In this document: piece by piece, positions 22,996 to 35,600 of the stretch
How positions within the stretch are numbered: the first letter of the stretch is position 1
Layout of the letters: each line of letters starts with the position of its first letter
Assembly (NCBI GenBank): GCA_005406025.1
Contig: BGZK01000078.1
Location: 558,001-622,000 of the forward strand
Direction of reading: 5' to 3'
From: Eumeta japonica
Lineage: Eukaryota > Arthropoda > Insecta > Lepidoptera > Psychidae
DNA length: 64,000 nucleotides
Notes under the pieces: generated by a model
Told to the model about the DNA's origin: nothing
What the model saw: the letters and a program-made list of their open reading frames with translations, nothing else
The model's database searches: none
Translations under genes and position numbers: made by a program

Positions 22996-25019
22996 TTTAG
23001 GAATGCTAGCGATCGTCGCCGTTAATGCAGTGATGACGTCTGGGACGAACGTCTTGACGTGTCCCCTACAAAGAATATTAGAAAGTACACACACACTTAA
23101 AAACGCATTTCTTAAATAAAAAATACTTGTTTTTTTTTTAAGTATTTGAAATACACGAATAGAATTGAAAATTATTTTTAATCCAGTTCAACAGTATTTT
23201 CATGTTACGGTTAAAACTATTTTGAAGTGATGGCTCACTAAACATAAAACATAAAAATACTTCCAAAATTTGTCTACTTGCTATCGTATTATTGGATTGA
23301 AACCAGTATCAGTAAATTATATTTGTTGCATATATACAATGATGGCTTCTTTAAAACCATCTTGCTGTTTTCTAATAGAGGAAAATTTAAAAATAAAACA
23401 CGGCGCGGGATATATGTACGAGTAACCACAAGAGCGGCAGACACTAGACAGGCCTATTTTTCGTTACGTCACGACGTGCGATCGTTTGTAAACCTGGCTC
23501 TGTTGCAGAGAATGACGTAATAGCGACTAGGGAATGACAGTGACAGATCACCTCCCACTGATAATCGACTGGAAGGGCGGGTAGTCCTGAAAACTTCCCA
23601 GTAGATGTATCGGGGCCGATGTCATCGGGTAATGTGTGTGTCAACGTGTCACATTTTCAGCGGAATTGCGAAAAAGTCGCACAGGCTGTGAAGAATTATA
23701 TGTATTTGCAATAAAGCTGACGGCACATGTAGCAGTTTTATTTATTTATGGTTTTTGTTAAGTTTTGACTTCGATCACATTGAAACGTCTGATATCAAAT
23801 TCGATGTTGATAATGTCCAACTTGTATTTAATGTTTTATGTGTTGTTAAAAAATAACTCATGAGAATAAATAAGTGCACATTTTTGTGTCCTTTCATTTG
23901 TGTATCGACAGTGAGCTCACTATGATAGAGAAATAGAAAAATGTAGAAAGATAAATAGTTTTTGTCTTTACATAGTAATAAATGTAATTAATTAGAAACT
24001 TATATTTTGGACTTTATTTTCTTCGCTTGATCTCCACGTCGGAGCTTTGTTGTTCTTTTGCTTGTATTTATATTGAAAGGTATTAGATAAACATATGTAA
24101 AAGAACAGAAATATTGAATGTGTTCGCCGGAATCCTTAGCGGTGCACCAGCAATGTAGCTTTAGTCGCTGATTGGACCGCTCCTTAGCAGTTTCCGATTC
24201 TACAAGCGATTTAGCGTTGTCAATTTTACTTCAATATATTGATTTTGTGAGCTACGTCCGATATTTCGATCCTTACCTTTTCTATAGCACGTGAATATTA
24301 TGGGACGGCAAATTAAATTACGGGAATATAGAATAAAATAAAAATTTGTAAATATGTTTTTATAAATGTTGCCTATATGGATTAAAATCAAAACATAGAA
24401 TGCTAATAATTTTCGAATATAACAATTGCGTTGTTGAACAACAGCGCGATGAGTCCAGGATTCTACTGCCTGTTTATACATCAACACTAGGGCGCCTCCA
24501 GCCTCCGAATCACGGCGTTCACGCATACGAGATTCAGTCGGGACTGGCTCTAATTCGACTATAATTGTATGATACAGAACTAATATTATTGAATCACAAC
24601 GTCACTGTCTGTCGCTGTCACAACGCTCTTTTGCTTTTTAAAACGATCTTTTATTAACGAATTATTAAACGTATTTAAAAACAGTTCTCCATTCTCTAAA
24701 AATAGACTCCATTCTAGAGAATGAAATAAAGTTTTCAGTCGCGTATTTTCTCCAACGCTATCTTTGATATTTGTTAGAAATTATTTTCCTTTTATGATAT
24801 TTTATAGAATACGATGTATGATACATATTTTTTAAATGATAATTCACTTTTTCTAACTATCTAATAGCTTTATAAATCCAATAAAAGAACACTGTATATT
24901 TACGCACGCGAAGAATTAACTTCTTTGACGCAATAAAATAAAAAAACTACATGGTACTTATTAATTACAATTATACTTATTATACTATTTTTTACTTATA
25001 TAATATTTAATACTTTACA
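22996..25019. other. Non-coding DNA, mostly AT-rich
   Basis: No gene recognised. A moderately GC-rich patch at about 23.40-23.65 kb carries two short frames on opposite strands (80 and 66 codons) without recognisable content. Another patch at about 24.46-24.55 kb is similar. Confidence 0.5.
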
Positions 25020-25384
25020 TATGTAATAGCTATTGAGTAAGTAAATAATAAGTAACTGTCTGTTACTTTCAAATATAAATATCTGAATAACTAGAAGAAT
25101 GCGTTTAAAAGTTTAGTCTATAATAGATGCCAGTACCTGTCATTATTATTTACAATATCTTTTCGTAATATGTTTTTAATAAACATGGCTTGACCTTCCA
25201 TGACAATGGGAAAATCAAAAAAATAAGTAAGAATTTCCTTAAGAATAAATAAATTTTGAACTAACTAAAACCTTCGATAGATGGAATTAAATATCACGAA
25301 TAAAAGTTTAAATAAATAATACTAAATCACATTCAATAATGTTTATTTTATGCAGTCAATAAGAAATTTATCTGATGTGTTTTG

Positions 25385-25560
25385 ACGTGACAACGTCTTA
25401 AATTAGGTTGCGGCTGGAGTCACTTTGAAAAGTGTAACGCTCGGTAACGTAACGATGAGTCACCGAACGAGAGAGGCCCGCCGAATGCCGTCTCTCTCCC
25501 ACTCAACTATGATCGGTCTGCCGCGCGCTCGCTAGAGAATAGTGCATAGCTTGCAAATGT
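25385..25560. other. GC-rich patch
   Basis: It contains GAGAGAGGCCCGCCGAATGCC, CTCTCTCCCACTC and CTGCCGCGCGCTCGC. No reading frame is recognisable. It could be part of an old repeat or a conserved non-coding element. Confidence 0.3.
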
Positions 25561-26341
25561 ATTGCAAGTTATTGTATGTATATATATAAATACGTATGTA
25601 TGTGTAAAGGTAAAAATAAAATTTTGTTAATATGAAATTCAGTGCGAGATTCTTTGTATAAATTAATGTTTTAAATATAATTCTTTGTATAAATAAATGT
25701 TTTAAATTGTTACTATTATTTCATCCTTCTTCCTACTATACGAATGAATATTCACATTAAAATGATTTTACCATTCAAAGTCGTTGTCACGTAAAACTTT
25801 CGCCCGTATACCGACTTTACAGGCAACCAAATTTTTTTTGTGTCGTAATCACTGACATTTATGTGTTTCAAATAGAAATATCTCAATAGAATTTCGATGT
25901 GTTAGAAAATTTATAATATTAGTCCTAGATGGGAGGTCGTTTATAGTTAGTAGGTTTTTAAGTAATATATTTCTAAGAAAACATCGCTAGATCTTCCATA
26001 ACAGTCGGAAAATCAAAATTAATATACACCAGTTCTCCAAAAGCAAATGTAATTAATTACACATATAAAACCTCTAAATAAATAAACTGTCATTCCAAAC
26101 TAACTCTACATATGTCTATAGGTGTAAGTTTATCATTCGAATTAACTTAACATTTTGTTTAACTAAACATGTTGTTTCATATCGGCACGCGTAACTTAAC
26201 TAACTAAAACATATTCTGATTTTTTTCACCCTAACGCCACTAAAAAATTTCAAAAATACGTTAAAATATTCCAAATATAACTTATACCTATGGTAAGTAG
26301 TTCTATTACTTTCGTTGAATGTATTCGCGTAATTTTGGTAA

Positions 26342-26350
26342 TATATAAAG
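26342..26350 (+). promoter_or_regulatory. TATA-box-like sequence
   Basis: TATATAAAG lies 46 bases before the ATG of a short signal-peptide-like ORF. The spacing leaves room for a start site and a short leader, as in many insect secreted-protein genes. In AT-rich DNA such matches are frequent, so support is weak. Confidence 0.25.
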
Positions 26351-26395
26351 ATAGAGGCAACAATTCATCTTAACATAATCATACAACTAATCGCC

Positions 26396-26467
26396 ATGAA
26401 AGGCGGTATTTTATTAGCGTTAGTTATTACAATTACGCGAACAATACTAGCAACCACTAAAACGTAA
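26396..26467 (+). CDS. Short signal-peptide-like ORF, 23 codons, unassigned
   Basis: ATG AAA GGC GGT starts a frame encoding MKGGILLALVITITR and eight more residues before TAA. The sequence has a lysine n-region and a hydrophobic core like a secretory signal peptide, but an Arg follows the core and a stop comes soon after. The context TCGCCATGA is only moderate for initiation. A TATA-like box lies 46 bases upstream. It could be a first exon, a dead remnant of a small secreted-protein gene, or chance. A possible acceptor about 100 bases downstream (TTTTATCTTTAG at 26560) leads quickly to a stop in the matching phase, which argues against a simple two-exon gene. I do not recognise the family. 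Confidence 0.2.
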   Translation: MKGGILLALVITITRTILATTKT

Positions 26468-27119
26468 TAAATGAGGTCTTTATGATATTATATATCATGG
26501 TTAGGGTTTACAATCACCGTGGTCGTAACCTAGTAATAGATATTTAAATTTTATCTTTAGACATGACTGAAGATATTAGTGAAAATCGCACTAACTTATA
26601 AAAAATGTAAAAATGAAGGTGACAGACAAACATACTTTTTGTAATTCACTAGATGTATGATGATGCTGTGATAGTCTCGCATGTTTCATGAAACAGAACA
26701 GTGTATTTTATGTATTCATCTAAATATATATGTCACATTAAAAAAGTACAAGCATAATAAATATAGTACCACTGTCAAAATAGCATTTTGTTATTTAATT
26801 ACGTTATGTATAATGTGTCTATATACACTTGTAATATTTAACTTAAGTCGCTGGGAATAAAGAGCCATTTTTTTGTGACGTAATCAAATATTTAGATAGA
26901 AAATCGAGAAGTTCCCACGGGAACATAAAAAGAAAACTAAGAAAAGTCATTAATCTGTCCCAGTATTTACGAGCGATAGCTACTGATTACATTACAATTT
27001 TATTTGTGATGTAATCCATAGATATCTCGATGTGCATGGGATACTATTCGTATGCGAATGAAGCCATTGCCTTCTTATATACCTACCTGACCTTAAAATC
27101 TGAGCTGACTCTTAAATTT

Positions 27120-27390
27120 AAGCGGCGCTCGACTAGACATCAGTCCACGTCGTAAAGCATAACGAGGTTATTCCGCCGCCCAGGGCCAAGAGATCTGGAT
27201 TCCGAAAAGCGCAGTTCCCGCCCTATTATAGTCACGACGTCGGTCTAAAAGCGGTAATTACGGGTTGAAGCGGCCCGCGCCACCCACCCCCGCCCGGGTG
27301 ATAATATGCCGCAATAAAGTAGTCTCTCATCCCGTCCGTGAATTTTACTTTCGAAGGCGCGCTCCTCTCTCTTCACCCGTTATAACGAAA
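27120..27390. other. GC-rich island, possible conserved non-coding element
   Basis: It contains TTCCGCCGCCCAGGGCC, AGCGGCCCGCGCCACCC and CCCCGCCCGGGTG against AT-rich flanks. No protein domain or splice-bounded frame is evident. Confidence 0.35.
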
Positions 27391-27539
27391 CAATGAGTAT
27401 TTGCTTTGTTATTTTAAACTATATTGTGCAGTTTTACATTATCTTAGCCGTTGTTTACAGATGTGCATGCAAGGCTATTTAGAAATAGCTGTATTATCTG
27501 ATGTTGGTCTAACTCACCATCTGTGTCTATTTCTACTTG

Positions 27540-27855
27540 TACTGATATCGCTATCGTTATCGTTGTCGTTTTCAATGTCGCTGATATTGTCTCATTATCA
27601 TTTCGCACGTCGCTATCGCAGTTGGTGTTGCTGTCGCTACCAGTATCATACTATAACTTCTCCTAACGCTATGATAGTTTCTGTCGCTGCTGCTGACGCT
27701 GTTGCATTATCACTTCTCCTGTCACTATCACTGACAAATTCTCACTATTATTTTTTCTATCGTTATTACTTTGCTAATGCAGTTTTTGTTGTTGCCGTTG
27801 AAACTATCGCACTATTGCTTCTCTATCGTTATCGCAGTTGCTGTGGCTGCCGCTG
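27540..27855. repeat. Degenerate low-complexity tandem repeat
   Basis: Short phrases recur irregularly: CGCTATCG/CGTTATCG, CTATCGCAGTTG, GTTGCTG, ACTTCTCCT, CATTATCA. The array gives the plus strand a Leu/Ser/Tyr-rich 151-codon open frame starting at 27401, with no domain. I read it as a decayed minisatellite, not as a gene. Confidence 0.65.
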
Positions 27856-27893
27856 ACATTGTTACTTCAACTCAATAGTTGAAGTAACAATGT
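27856..27893. repeat. Perfect 17-bp inverted repeat, 4-base loop
   Basis: Arms 27856-27872 (ACATTGTTACTTCAACT) and 27877-27893 are exact reverse complements around CAAT. The arm resembles the preceding tandem array. One base separates it from the next palindrome. Confidence 0.97.
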
Positions 27894-27894
27894 G

Positions 27895-27926
27895 ATAGGA
27901 ATGCAATAGCGCTATTGCATTCCTAT
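27895..27926. repeat. Perfect 32-bp palindrome, no spacer
   Basis: ATAGGAATGCAATAGC (27895-27910) is followed immediately by its exact reverse complement (27911-27926). It lies directly after another perfect hairpin. Confidence 0.97.
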
Positions 27927-28376
27927 TACAAATTTATTTAGACCTCGATGCCGAAACTACCACGTGTTGTTCAAAATTCATAAATATTCTAGAGGTACAG
28001 TTGAAATATAATCTGCTTTACATCAAAAACATATATGGCAAACATTTAACACTGGAATACAGTGTGATCCTTGTCATCGGTATTTATTACATGTTACACG
28101 CTATATAGTTAGAATAATTACATTTTTATTAATTTTCATAATACTAAATGCGTTATTTTCTTGCTTACTTAACTTTTTTTTTTATAAATGTTTACAATTC
28201 CGCTTTAAACTCTTTCTGGGCGCCACTGTGTCGTATAATTTGAATGCCGCAGCTAATGGAGCGGTGTGATGGTCGTTACTAAGATAATTTATAATAAAAC
28301 GTGTCTCGAAAATAATGTCGTAAACGTTTTATCTTGATAAATGACCTAAAGAGAAATTAAATACATTCGATATTAA

Positions 28377-28406
28377 AATACTGGCCAGCTGTAGCTGGCC
28401 AGTATT
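28377..28406. repeat. Perfect 14-bp inverted repeat, 2-base spacer
   Basis: AATACTGGCCAGCT, then GT, then the exact reverse complement. The GC-rich core TGGCCAGCT stands out in AT-rich DNA. Confidence 0.97.
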
Positions 28407-28447
28407 ATACGATAAATTATAACCGACTATTTTTCTATTTTAGCATT

Positions 28448-28448
<1 letters not shown>

Positions 28449-28475
<27 letters not shown>
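28449..28475. repeat. AT microsatellite
   Basis: A run of about 13 AT dinucleotides. Confidence 0.95.
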
Positions 28476-28478
<3 letters not shown>

Positions 28479-30279
28479 ATGTTTCAAACCCTTCAATGTC
28501 AAATAATTGTGAAAGGATTATATGTCTTAACAAATGAAAATATGTCTTAACAGTGAAGCGACACAACTTGGCACAGAAACATAGGTATTGATATTATGTG
28601 AATTTAAGACCAGATGCTTCAGCTTAATTAATTTTTACATGTTTTTTATAGTTATTTTCATGTCTTAAAACAATCATTACAATCTAAAAATAGACTTTTA
28701 ACAATAAATATTTCTAATACTTCGTTCTTTTCTGGAAATTTTCAATTTTTGTTTATTATTATTATTAGTTGCGTTTGTGTTAAACGTGTGATTATTTCAT
28801 TAACTTAATAAATGTTGAGTCAATTTAAAAAGTTGGCCTTTCTAAAGAATCACTTATTCTCCTTTATATAATAACTTTATGGCGTTACTTTGTAATTCAC
28901 TGTGGTCACTAAACTAAATTTAAATTTACATTTCTTAATCAATAACGCAATAGCCGTTGCAGCATCATTAAATATTAAAAATAATAATATATTGAAATGA
29001 AAGAAAATAAAAAAAAAACATTTTATATCAAATAAGTCCTTTGTTCTGAATGCTCAGCAACTTGTCCATCAGTGTATCCGATTTGTACATTTAGTTAGAA
29101 ACGAGTAGCTGCGAAGCCTTAAGTTGGTAATTTGCATAGGACAAAAGTTTGGATTGTTTTTGATCCCGTGCTAAGTATGTGGAAAATCGGATTGGCACGA
29201 ACCGTGCCGACACCTGTTTGTGTTCCACATTAAAAAAGTTCTTATAGCGTTTTTCGTTAACGATATTAGGGACGTTTAAACAACTCCCACGGCAAAAATA
29301 GCACAAGATGTTGGAGTCTTTCGCGTTATAGGTATTAAAAAAAAATTAAGCATAATTTATTGTGGACAGTGGTGACAATTTTAGTTTATTAAGTATAAAG
29401 TTAAACAAAGATATCACTACGAAAAAAAAGGAAGAAAAAAATCGACAATTCATTATTACGGCAATATTTAGATTCCAGCGAGAGATGCACAGGTTATAGA
29501 CTTATAAACACGTCGCTTGAACGATAATCGAATTTTATATCTTCCGCGTCCAAAGATAATTTCTTAATCGCTGATCTGTGGTTATAACTTCCTAGGGCTA
29601 CAAGAGGTGATGAGCTGAGTGACGTAATCCCTTTTCGGCTTCAGTACAAAGAAGGCTCCACCGCTACCGTAATTTCCGATTGCATGAGTCTCGTTTGAGT
29701 TTTACAAAAGGCGAAAATTTATCTTGTAAAATATTACCTGCCACGCATTAAATAAATATGAGGAAGTGTTGTATTCAATACAGACCTAAAAGAATTCATT
29801 CATTCCAGGTTAATTAGTGTAATTTGATGAATATATGTGAAATCTAATTTAAGCTGGTCTCTATTTTTCAGTGGAAAAGCTGTAAACTAAAGATTTACAC
29901 TAGGCACGGATCTTTATGTATTTATCACTTTTGCTTCATTAACACCAATCAAACGTTTCAAGCAATAAATATCAATTCTTTCTAATTAATCTCTTTCATG
30001 AAGCGTATTTAGTTAGTATTTTCCTATTTATCATTGAATTGAGAACTCAGAATCGCAAGAAATTATCATAGATTATTTCTAATTCACGAATAATTGCTTT
30101 AATTAAAATTATATTTATCGTATTTAATTTAGTAAGTAATCATATAGTCGATTTATATTACAATTTAAAATAGTCTTCATTCACCCTGGCGGCGAATGAA
30201 AACCTTTAAAAGCTTGCACTTGCCTTAAGTACATATTATTCACGCTAGAACAAAGCTTGCAAAACAGAAAAAGCTTTTT
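28476..30279. other. AT-rich non-coding DNA
   Basis: Nothing recognised. A 71-codon minus-strand frame at 29.1-29.3 kb has no recognisable content. Confidence 0.5.
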
Positions 30280-30440
30280 CAAGCGAATAGCGACGCGGCC
30301 CGGCGGGTGCGCTTCCGCCGTTGCATCGATTATGAGAAAAGCTAGTTACCATCGCCGATGGGGCCGGGTCGTGGTCGTTACGTACGACTTTGTTATTTTT
30401 TTAACGGACAATTTCAACGTAGAGTTAGAGCATACTGTAT
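30280..30440. other. GC-rich patch
   Basis: GCGACGCGGCCCGGCGGGTGC and CGATGGGGCCGGGTCG stand out from the AT-rich flanks. No recognisable reading frame. Confidence 0.3.
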
Positions 30441-30545
30441 AGGGCTTTTAGGGTCAAGTCGATTGAAAAAGAATGAATTTCTTCGGCTGTTATGAAGCTT
30501 TCGACGAATATTTGCTAATGTTCAAACACTTCGTTGCTTTCAAAC

Positions 30546-30589
30546 ACCCTTTCAAATTTTTCCTTCTTAATGGAGAAATTTGAAAGGGT
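30546..30589. repeat. 17-bp near-perfect hairpin, 10-base loop
   Basis: ACCCTTTCAAATTTTTC (30546-30562) pairs with 30573-30589 with a single T/G wobble position. Confidence 0.9.
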
Positions 30590-31033
30590 TATTCTAAGAG
30601 CTGCATTTCTCGAAATTTCTAACCCAATAATGTAAAATTTAGTAGAGATATTTTTTACCTATTTGTCAAATGATAACCCTGTCAAGAACTATCAAACCAA
30701 GATGATAAAGCACACTTAATTCTCTGTGTCATCATATACACAATTTTGTTGAGGTACAAGTGTTTGCCTCTAGGAAAATCAAAGAACAGCATCATGTTTC
30801 GACGTTGCATATTTATTGCAATGTGCACAATATTGCTGCGTTCTATCAACGTCCGGGTTCGAATATTGAAGTAAAAATGAAAAAAGACAATAAAAGAAAT
30901 GGTCTAATTATACATTTTCACACAATTCCATGTCACGAACACGAAAAATTAAAATACTTTTCATTTCATTGCACTTCAGTCGTTTTTAAAGTGATTTATA
31001 ATTTGAATTGAAATCCTTTTCCATCAACTTTAA

Positions 31034-31163
31034 AGTAACATTTAATAAAAAATCACTTTTAAAATTAATTTTGCTTTTCGCGTCCTTCTTTTAACTGTTG
31101 TTCGGGACAAGACCCGTTAAAAAGAAGACGTGGAACACAAATTTTATTTTAAAGTGTCTTTTT
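31034..31163. repeat. Foldback (MITE-like) element, copy 1
   Basis: The left half (ACTTTTAAAATTAATTTTGC, then CGCGTCCTTCTTTTAAC) is an imperfect inverted copy of the right half (CCGTTAAAAAGAAGACG, then TGGAACACAAATTTT and ATTTTAAAGTG). The loop begins TTGTTCGG. The same design with the same loop start occurs at 40.2-40.35 kb. Confidence 0.75.
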
Positions 31164-32613
31164 GTTAGAAGTCTGTATAAATGGTAGAGATGGTAGAAGA
31201 GGCTTTAACAGTATAATTGATTTCCGATATCCAGGTTTTTGTTTGTATTTATGGACGATGAGAACAGTCTATCTATTTGTAATAGTCAACTACAGTTGTA
31301 AACGAACTAAAACGAACCGGTCAAACAAAATTTCCACTTTTCATAAATTAATTTACGAATACAATATGATGTAAACAATCGGAGTCCTATTCTCTTATTT
31401 ATCATCAAGGGGAATTATTTGGATAATTTTAAATTTATTTTATTTGATGAGTTTGCGACAATAATGTGTATAAAAATTTTGCACTGAATTAAAACATCAT
31501 TATTAACGACAAGCATTTCTCTTGACGTCATTTGTCTTCAACTTACATTTCACATGCGCATGTATAAGCATGTCATGATTCAATCAATAGCATACATCTG
31601 GTTGAAATTAAATGATGCATTTCCTATATTCTTAACTGGCAAGAGTTAATGCAAAACGGGACCAGGCTATAATTGGATTTGAAGTTAATAAGCTTGCTCA
31701 GTTAAATGGAACTTCGATGCCGTGCGTCGTTAGTTAAAATAGCCTATGGTAACCCCGAAACCGGATAAGCTGCATTGATAGACGGTGTCGTTTCAATAGG
31801 ATCTAGACCGATATATCCAGCTGGGAGGGCGGGGATCGGCCGAAAGCGATTGTTCCTAGACGCACCCTTGTCACTGTAACAAATTCCCGTGAATCTACAA
31901 CTTTAAAACAAATTTTAAGTTCTCTATCAATATCGGAAATACATGATTTGATGATAGATCGTTATTAAAACGTATTAATAAAGATTTCGAACATAAAAAA
32001 CTGTATATATAGTTTACAGTATACATAGTTTTTTTTTATATAAATTTAAGAATATATATTCTGATTTATTGTCTAGCCAAATGTGATTTTAACAAAACAA
32101 CAAAAAAAAAATTGTGCATAATTCTAATATATATGAGATGCTTGTGTTGATTTTTAAATAGGCATGTTTTGTTCTTCCATCTTTTTCCCGCGCGTTGAAG
32201 GAATTTTTAAAAGCAGTGGTCGATATAATTCGATCTTTTTTCACAAGAAGGAAGAATTACCGCCATCACCGCTATGTGATACCGCGCCGCAACAAATTAT
32301 TATAAATATATTTCCCGCTATTTATTTGATAAAATTGTGACTGTCTCGCCGGCGATTCGCGTGTGTGTATATGAGTAATAATTTATGAACGTTGGTGCGT
32401 ATGTGTTCCACCTAGTTGAAAGTCCTAAGGACAGGAGGAATTCTGGCAGATCAGGCAAAGGGACGTCGAGAACAACGAAAGGTAGGCTGTATGCAATTCC
32501 AGAGTCAGTGTTGCAATTCCTAATTCCTATCGGTGAGCTGTCTCACACTACCACATCCACTTTACGTGCCTATTGGATTTCTAAGGAGCTTCGAAGCGGT
32601 GTGACCCAGCTTG

Positions 32614-32620
32614 TATGTGT

Positions 32621-32653
<33 letters not shown>

Positions 32654-32690
32654 TGTGCGGTGTGTGCGTGTGTGTGTATGTGTGTTTGTT
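32614..32690. repeat. GT/GC microsatellite
   Basis: TGTGTGTGCGCGCGCGCGCG followed by a long GT run with a few substitutions. Confidence 0.95.
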
Positions 32691-35600
32691 CACATAGACA
32701 TAGTTCTTAAATGGATATATGTTCGTTTTACTGTTTCAATAAACACTGTTTATATCAACGCAATTCTCATTTTCATCGATATGAATTCTAACAATATTGC
32801 TGGAGCAATTATACAAATGTGAGTTCGATATTACAAATAATTACCGGGCAAAAATTTTACGTGAGGAAAAGTTATCAGGCACATAATTTTCCATTGAGTA
32901 AAATACAACAAATTGCTTTGGTAACCGTAAATTATGATTCCAAAATAGGCTTCCATTAGCGGGTAACTGGCTTTTAAATGAAATACAACAACGGCTAGGC
33001 CGAATATAATCTAATCATAATCACATCTAAGGCTGAAATAGCTTTTGTAACTTCGAGCATATAGGCAATTCAAGGTCCCAGTATTCGACATTTTAGCGCT
33101 CGAAAACTAATTTTAAACTAATTTGCCGCATAATTACCGAAACTCATCATTTCGCCCGGTTAGGGACGGCGTATCGTTTTCGTGTCGCCTCGCGTGCTCG
33201 AGGCTCGACTTTTGCGGACTTGTATATACAAAAATACAAACCCACCATCGTGTTTTTCTAGCGTATTCTACTTGATAATGATGCTCAACCTTTCATTTGC
33301 ATCGATTCTGGGCCAAGTTCCTTCTATTAATATAATTTTGAACATTATTAATATAAATTACAAGTCAATCACTTAAAAAAAAACTGGAAATCGGTTAGAT
33401 ATAATGCTGACAGATGTTATACCGGGATTGCACTTAAATAGACTCTCTGCTTATTTTTGTTTTTAGAATTATTAATAGGTATATTTTCTCCAAATTTTTC
33501 CTATGCGCAAAAAATGATACAAATCATTGATTCGTTTAGAGAAATACTTCTTATATGTTTGCTCTCTTTAAAAATGAGTGCCCGTTTGATGTTGATCTTT
33601 TCCAATATATATAATTCATAACTTTATACACATTTTTGTGGAAAACAGATGCAATATATGCAGTTTTTAAATTATAGAGTTCTAAAATTTACGAGTGAAA
33701 TCACTTATAACATTTTTCTTTCTCTTTCACTGTGTATACCGTGTTTTACGACATAAAAAGGGTATAGACATATATTTATTTACATATATAATAAAACAAT
33801 ATAACCCGATGTACCTTAAAATTGAAGATATGGAAAACGGAGAGGGGAGGATAAGGTAAGAAAAAAACTGCGATTCTTGAATCTTTTGGTTGTCGATTCA
33901 CGTACATTTTTAAAATTACTAAACGTATTTTACTGCAGTTTTCACGGGTCAATAAATCCGTTTAAACTATTATCTAAACTCGGCTTGAAGCAGAATATAG
34001 GTTTTATTTAACCTAATTCGGATGTCAGGAAATAAATTAACATATTTTAAAGATTTAGCCTAAAGCTAGAACGCAAATAATAACTGCTTACGTCAAAAGA
34101 CACTGAAGACGTCAAAATACGAACTAACAATAAAGTTCAAAATAAAAAAAAAATGGATAATTCAAAATTGCACGTCTCAAAATATTTTAATTTAATTTTG
34201 ATAAGCAACAAGGCATATCACTCTCCTTTCGTATCATGAGTTGTCCCTATCGCTGTAGTTATTGCAATGATTATAGCCCGATTTCTTCCAAACAGATGCT
34301 AAATAAGAAATATATTTGTCACTTCCTACTAGAGGTCGCCACAATTTGTAAGACCTTTAGGTCTTAAATAGTATTATGTTTTTTAGTAATTTAAATATAA
34401 CGACGCCCATTCAGACAGCCATTTTAATAGAAAACAACTTACTGCCGTTCTAAAGTTAGAAAAAAAAAGCTACACTAATGGATTTTTACAAGTGATGGCG
34501 ACGTGATGGTGATTTGATGGTGATTTTAAGTTTTACAAAACTCATTGATGAGAACGTTTTTTTAAACTATTTTAATAGTTTTTATCTATACAATGGTATG
34601 TAAATCGTTCTATTATTATGAAATAATGAAAGAACAGTGACGAAGACACTTGCTGACAAGATGTAAAAAAAATTGTATCGTAAAGTACCCACAAATGCTT
34701 TCACATTACGAATTGTACAAAATAAAAACCTACACTTGTCCACCTGATTACGACGCGCTTGGTTTATTGAAAAATATGCAAGGGGAGGGATGGGGTTGCA
34801 AAGGGAGTTGATTGGTGAACGAGGGAGGGAGTTGATTTGCGATAGAAATTTTATGTGCCACGCCGGTAGGGTGAATAGCTAGTACTCGTATGTTTTCTAT
34901 ACTATCACATAAATCCGCAAAGTTGGTCTGTAGATATTTGTCAAATTCTGTAATAAATGTTCCTTTCATGATTCACTAACCCCGATTCCACAATTTTAAA
35001 AATTATGCCTCTTGGTCAATTTGTTTGTCTGTACGCCTTTTTATAACTTAAGAACTGTGTGAGCGAACTTGATAAAAATTGGAATACTTTAAGAACATGT
35101 GATTACGTAAATTGTAGGTAATGTGATTTAGATAAAGGGTTTGTATGTTTGTTTGTTTGAGCTAGTCTACAAACATCTAAACAGATTTCAGTAACATTGT
35201 AAATAAATGTTAATTACCTCCTGCCACAAAATATAGAATATTTTTTTTTATCCTGTGTATAATATGGTACGAAACTGCACACATGATACTTTTAGAAAAT
35301 TTTATCATTGATATTTATTCCATGACACATCTAATTATATTTCTTATTTATAAATTTTCACTCAGCTGATAGATTGATAGTGTCTCTTTGTTTGCTTGTT
35401 GGAGTGAAATCTCCGAAAAGGCGAAACGGATTGTAATCAAATTCAGCTAAATATTGACAGTCTTCAATAAGTGTGTATTTTGTTCCTTTTATTTGAATGT
35501 CTAAGCAATTCAGTCTGCGTTTTTATACGAAACTGATTCTAAATATTTCTTCACTATTAAGAAGCTCACTAACATAGACCATTATTATTTAGCATCGACT

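Larger units (their letters stand above)
25020..27060. repeat. Cluster of diverged related repeat segments
   Basis: CCTTCCATGACAATGGGAAAATC (near 25.20 kb) and TCTTCCATAACAGTCGGAAAATC (near 25.99 kb) are related and sit in similar contexts: AAATATCT about 120-130 bases before and a TTTAAGTAATATATT-like stretch shortly before. TTTTTTGTGTCGTAATCA (25.84 kb) recurs as TTTTTTGTGACGTAATCA (26.87 kb). The order suggests two or three old copies of one interspersed family. Family name unknown to me. Confidence 0.4.

Noticed and set aside
26464..26560. Intron joining the 23-codon signal-peptide-like ORF to a second exon
   Set aside because: GTAATA is a weak donor and the candidate acceptor leads to an immediate stop in the matching phase.
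27401..27856. 151-codon plus-strand ORF, Leu/Ser/Tyr-rich
   Set aside because: It starts with a non-ATG codon and lies mostly within a degenerate tandem array; no domain and strongly biased composition.
32385..32822. 145-codon plus-strand ORF
   Set aside because: The frame is kept open by a GT/GC microsatellite that encodes Val/Cys/Arg runs; flanks show no protein similarity.
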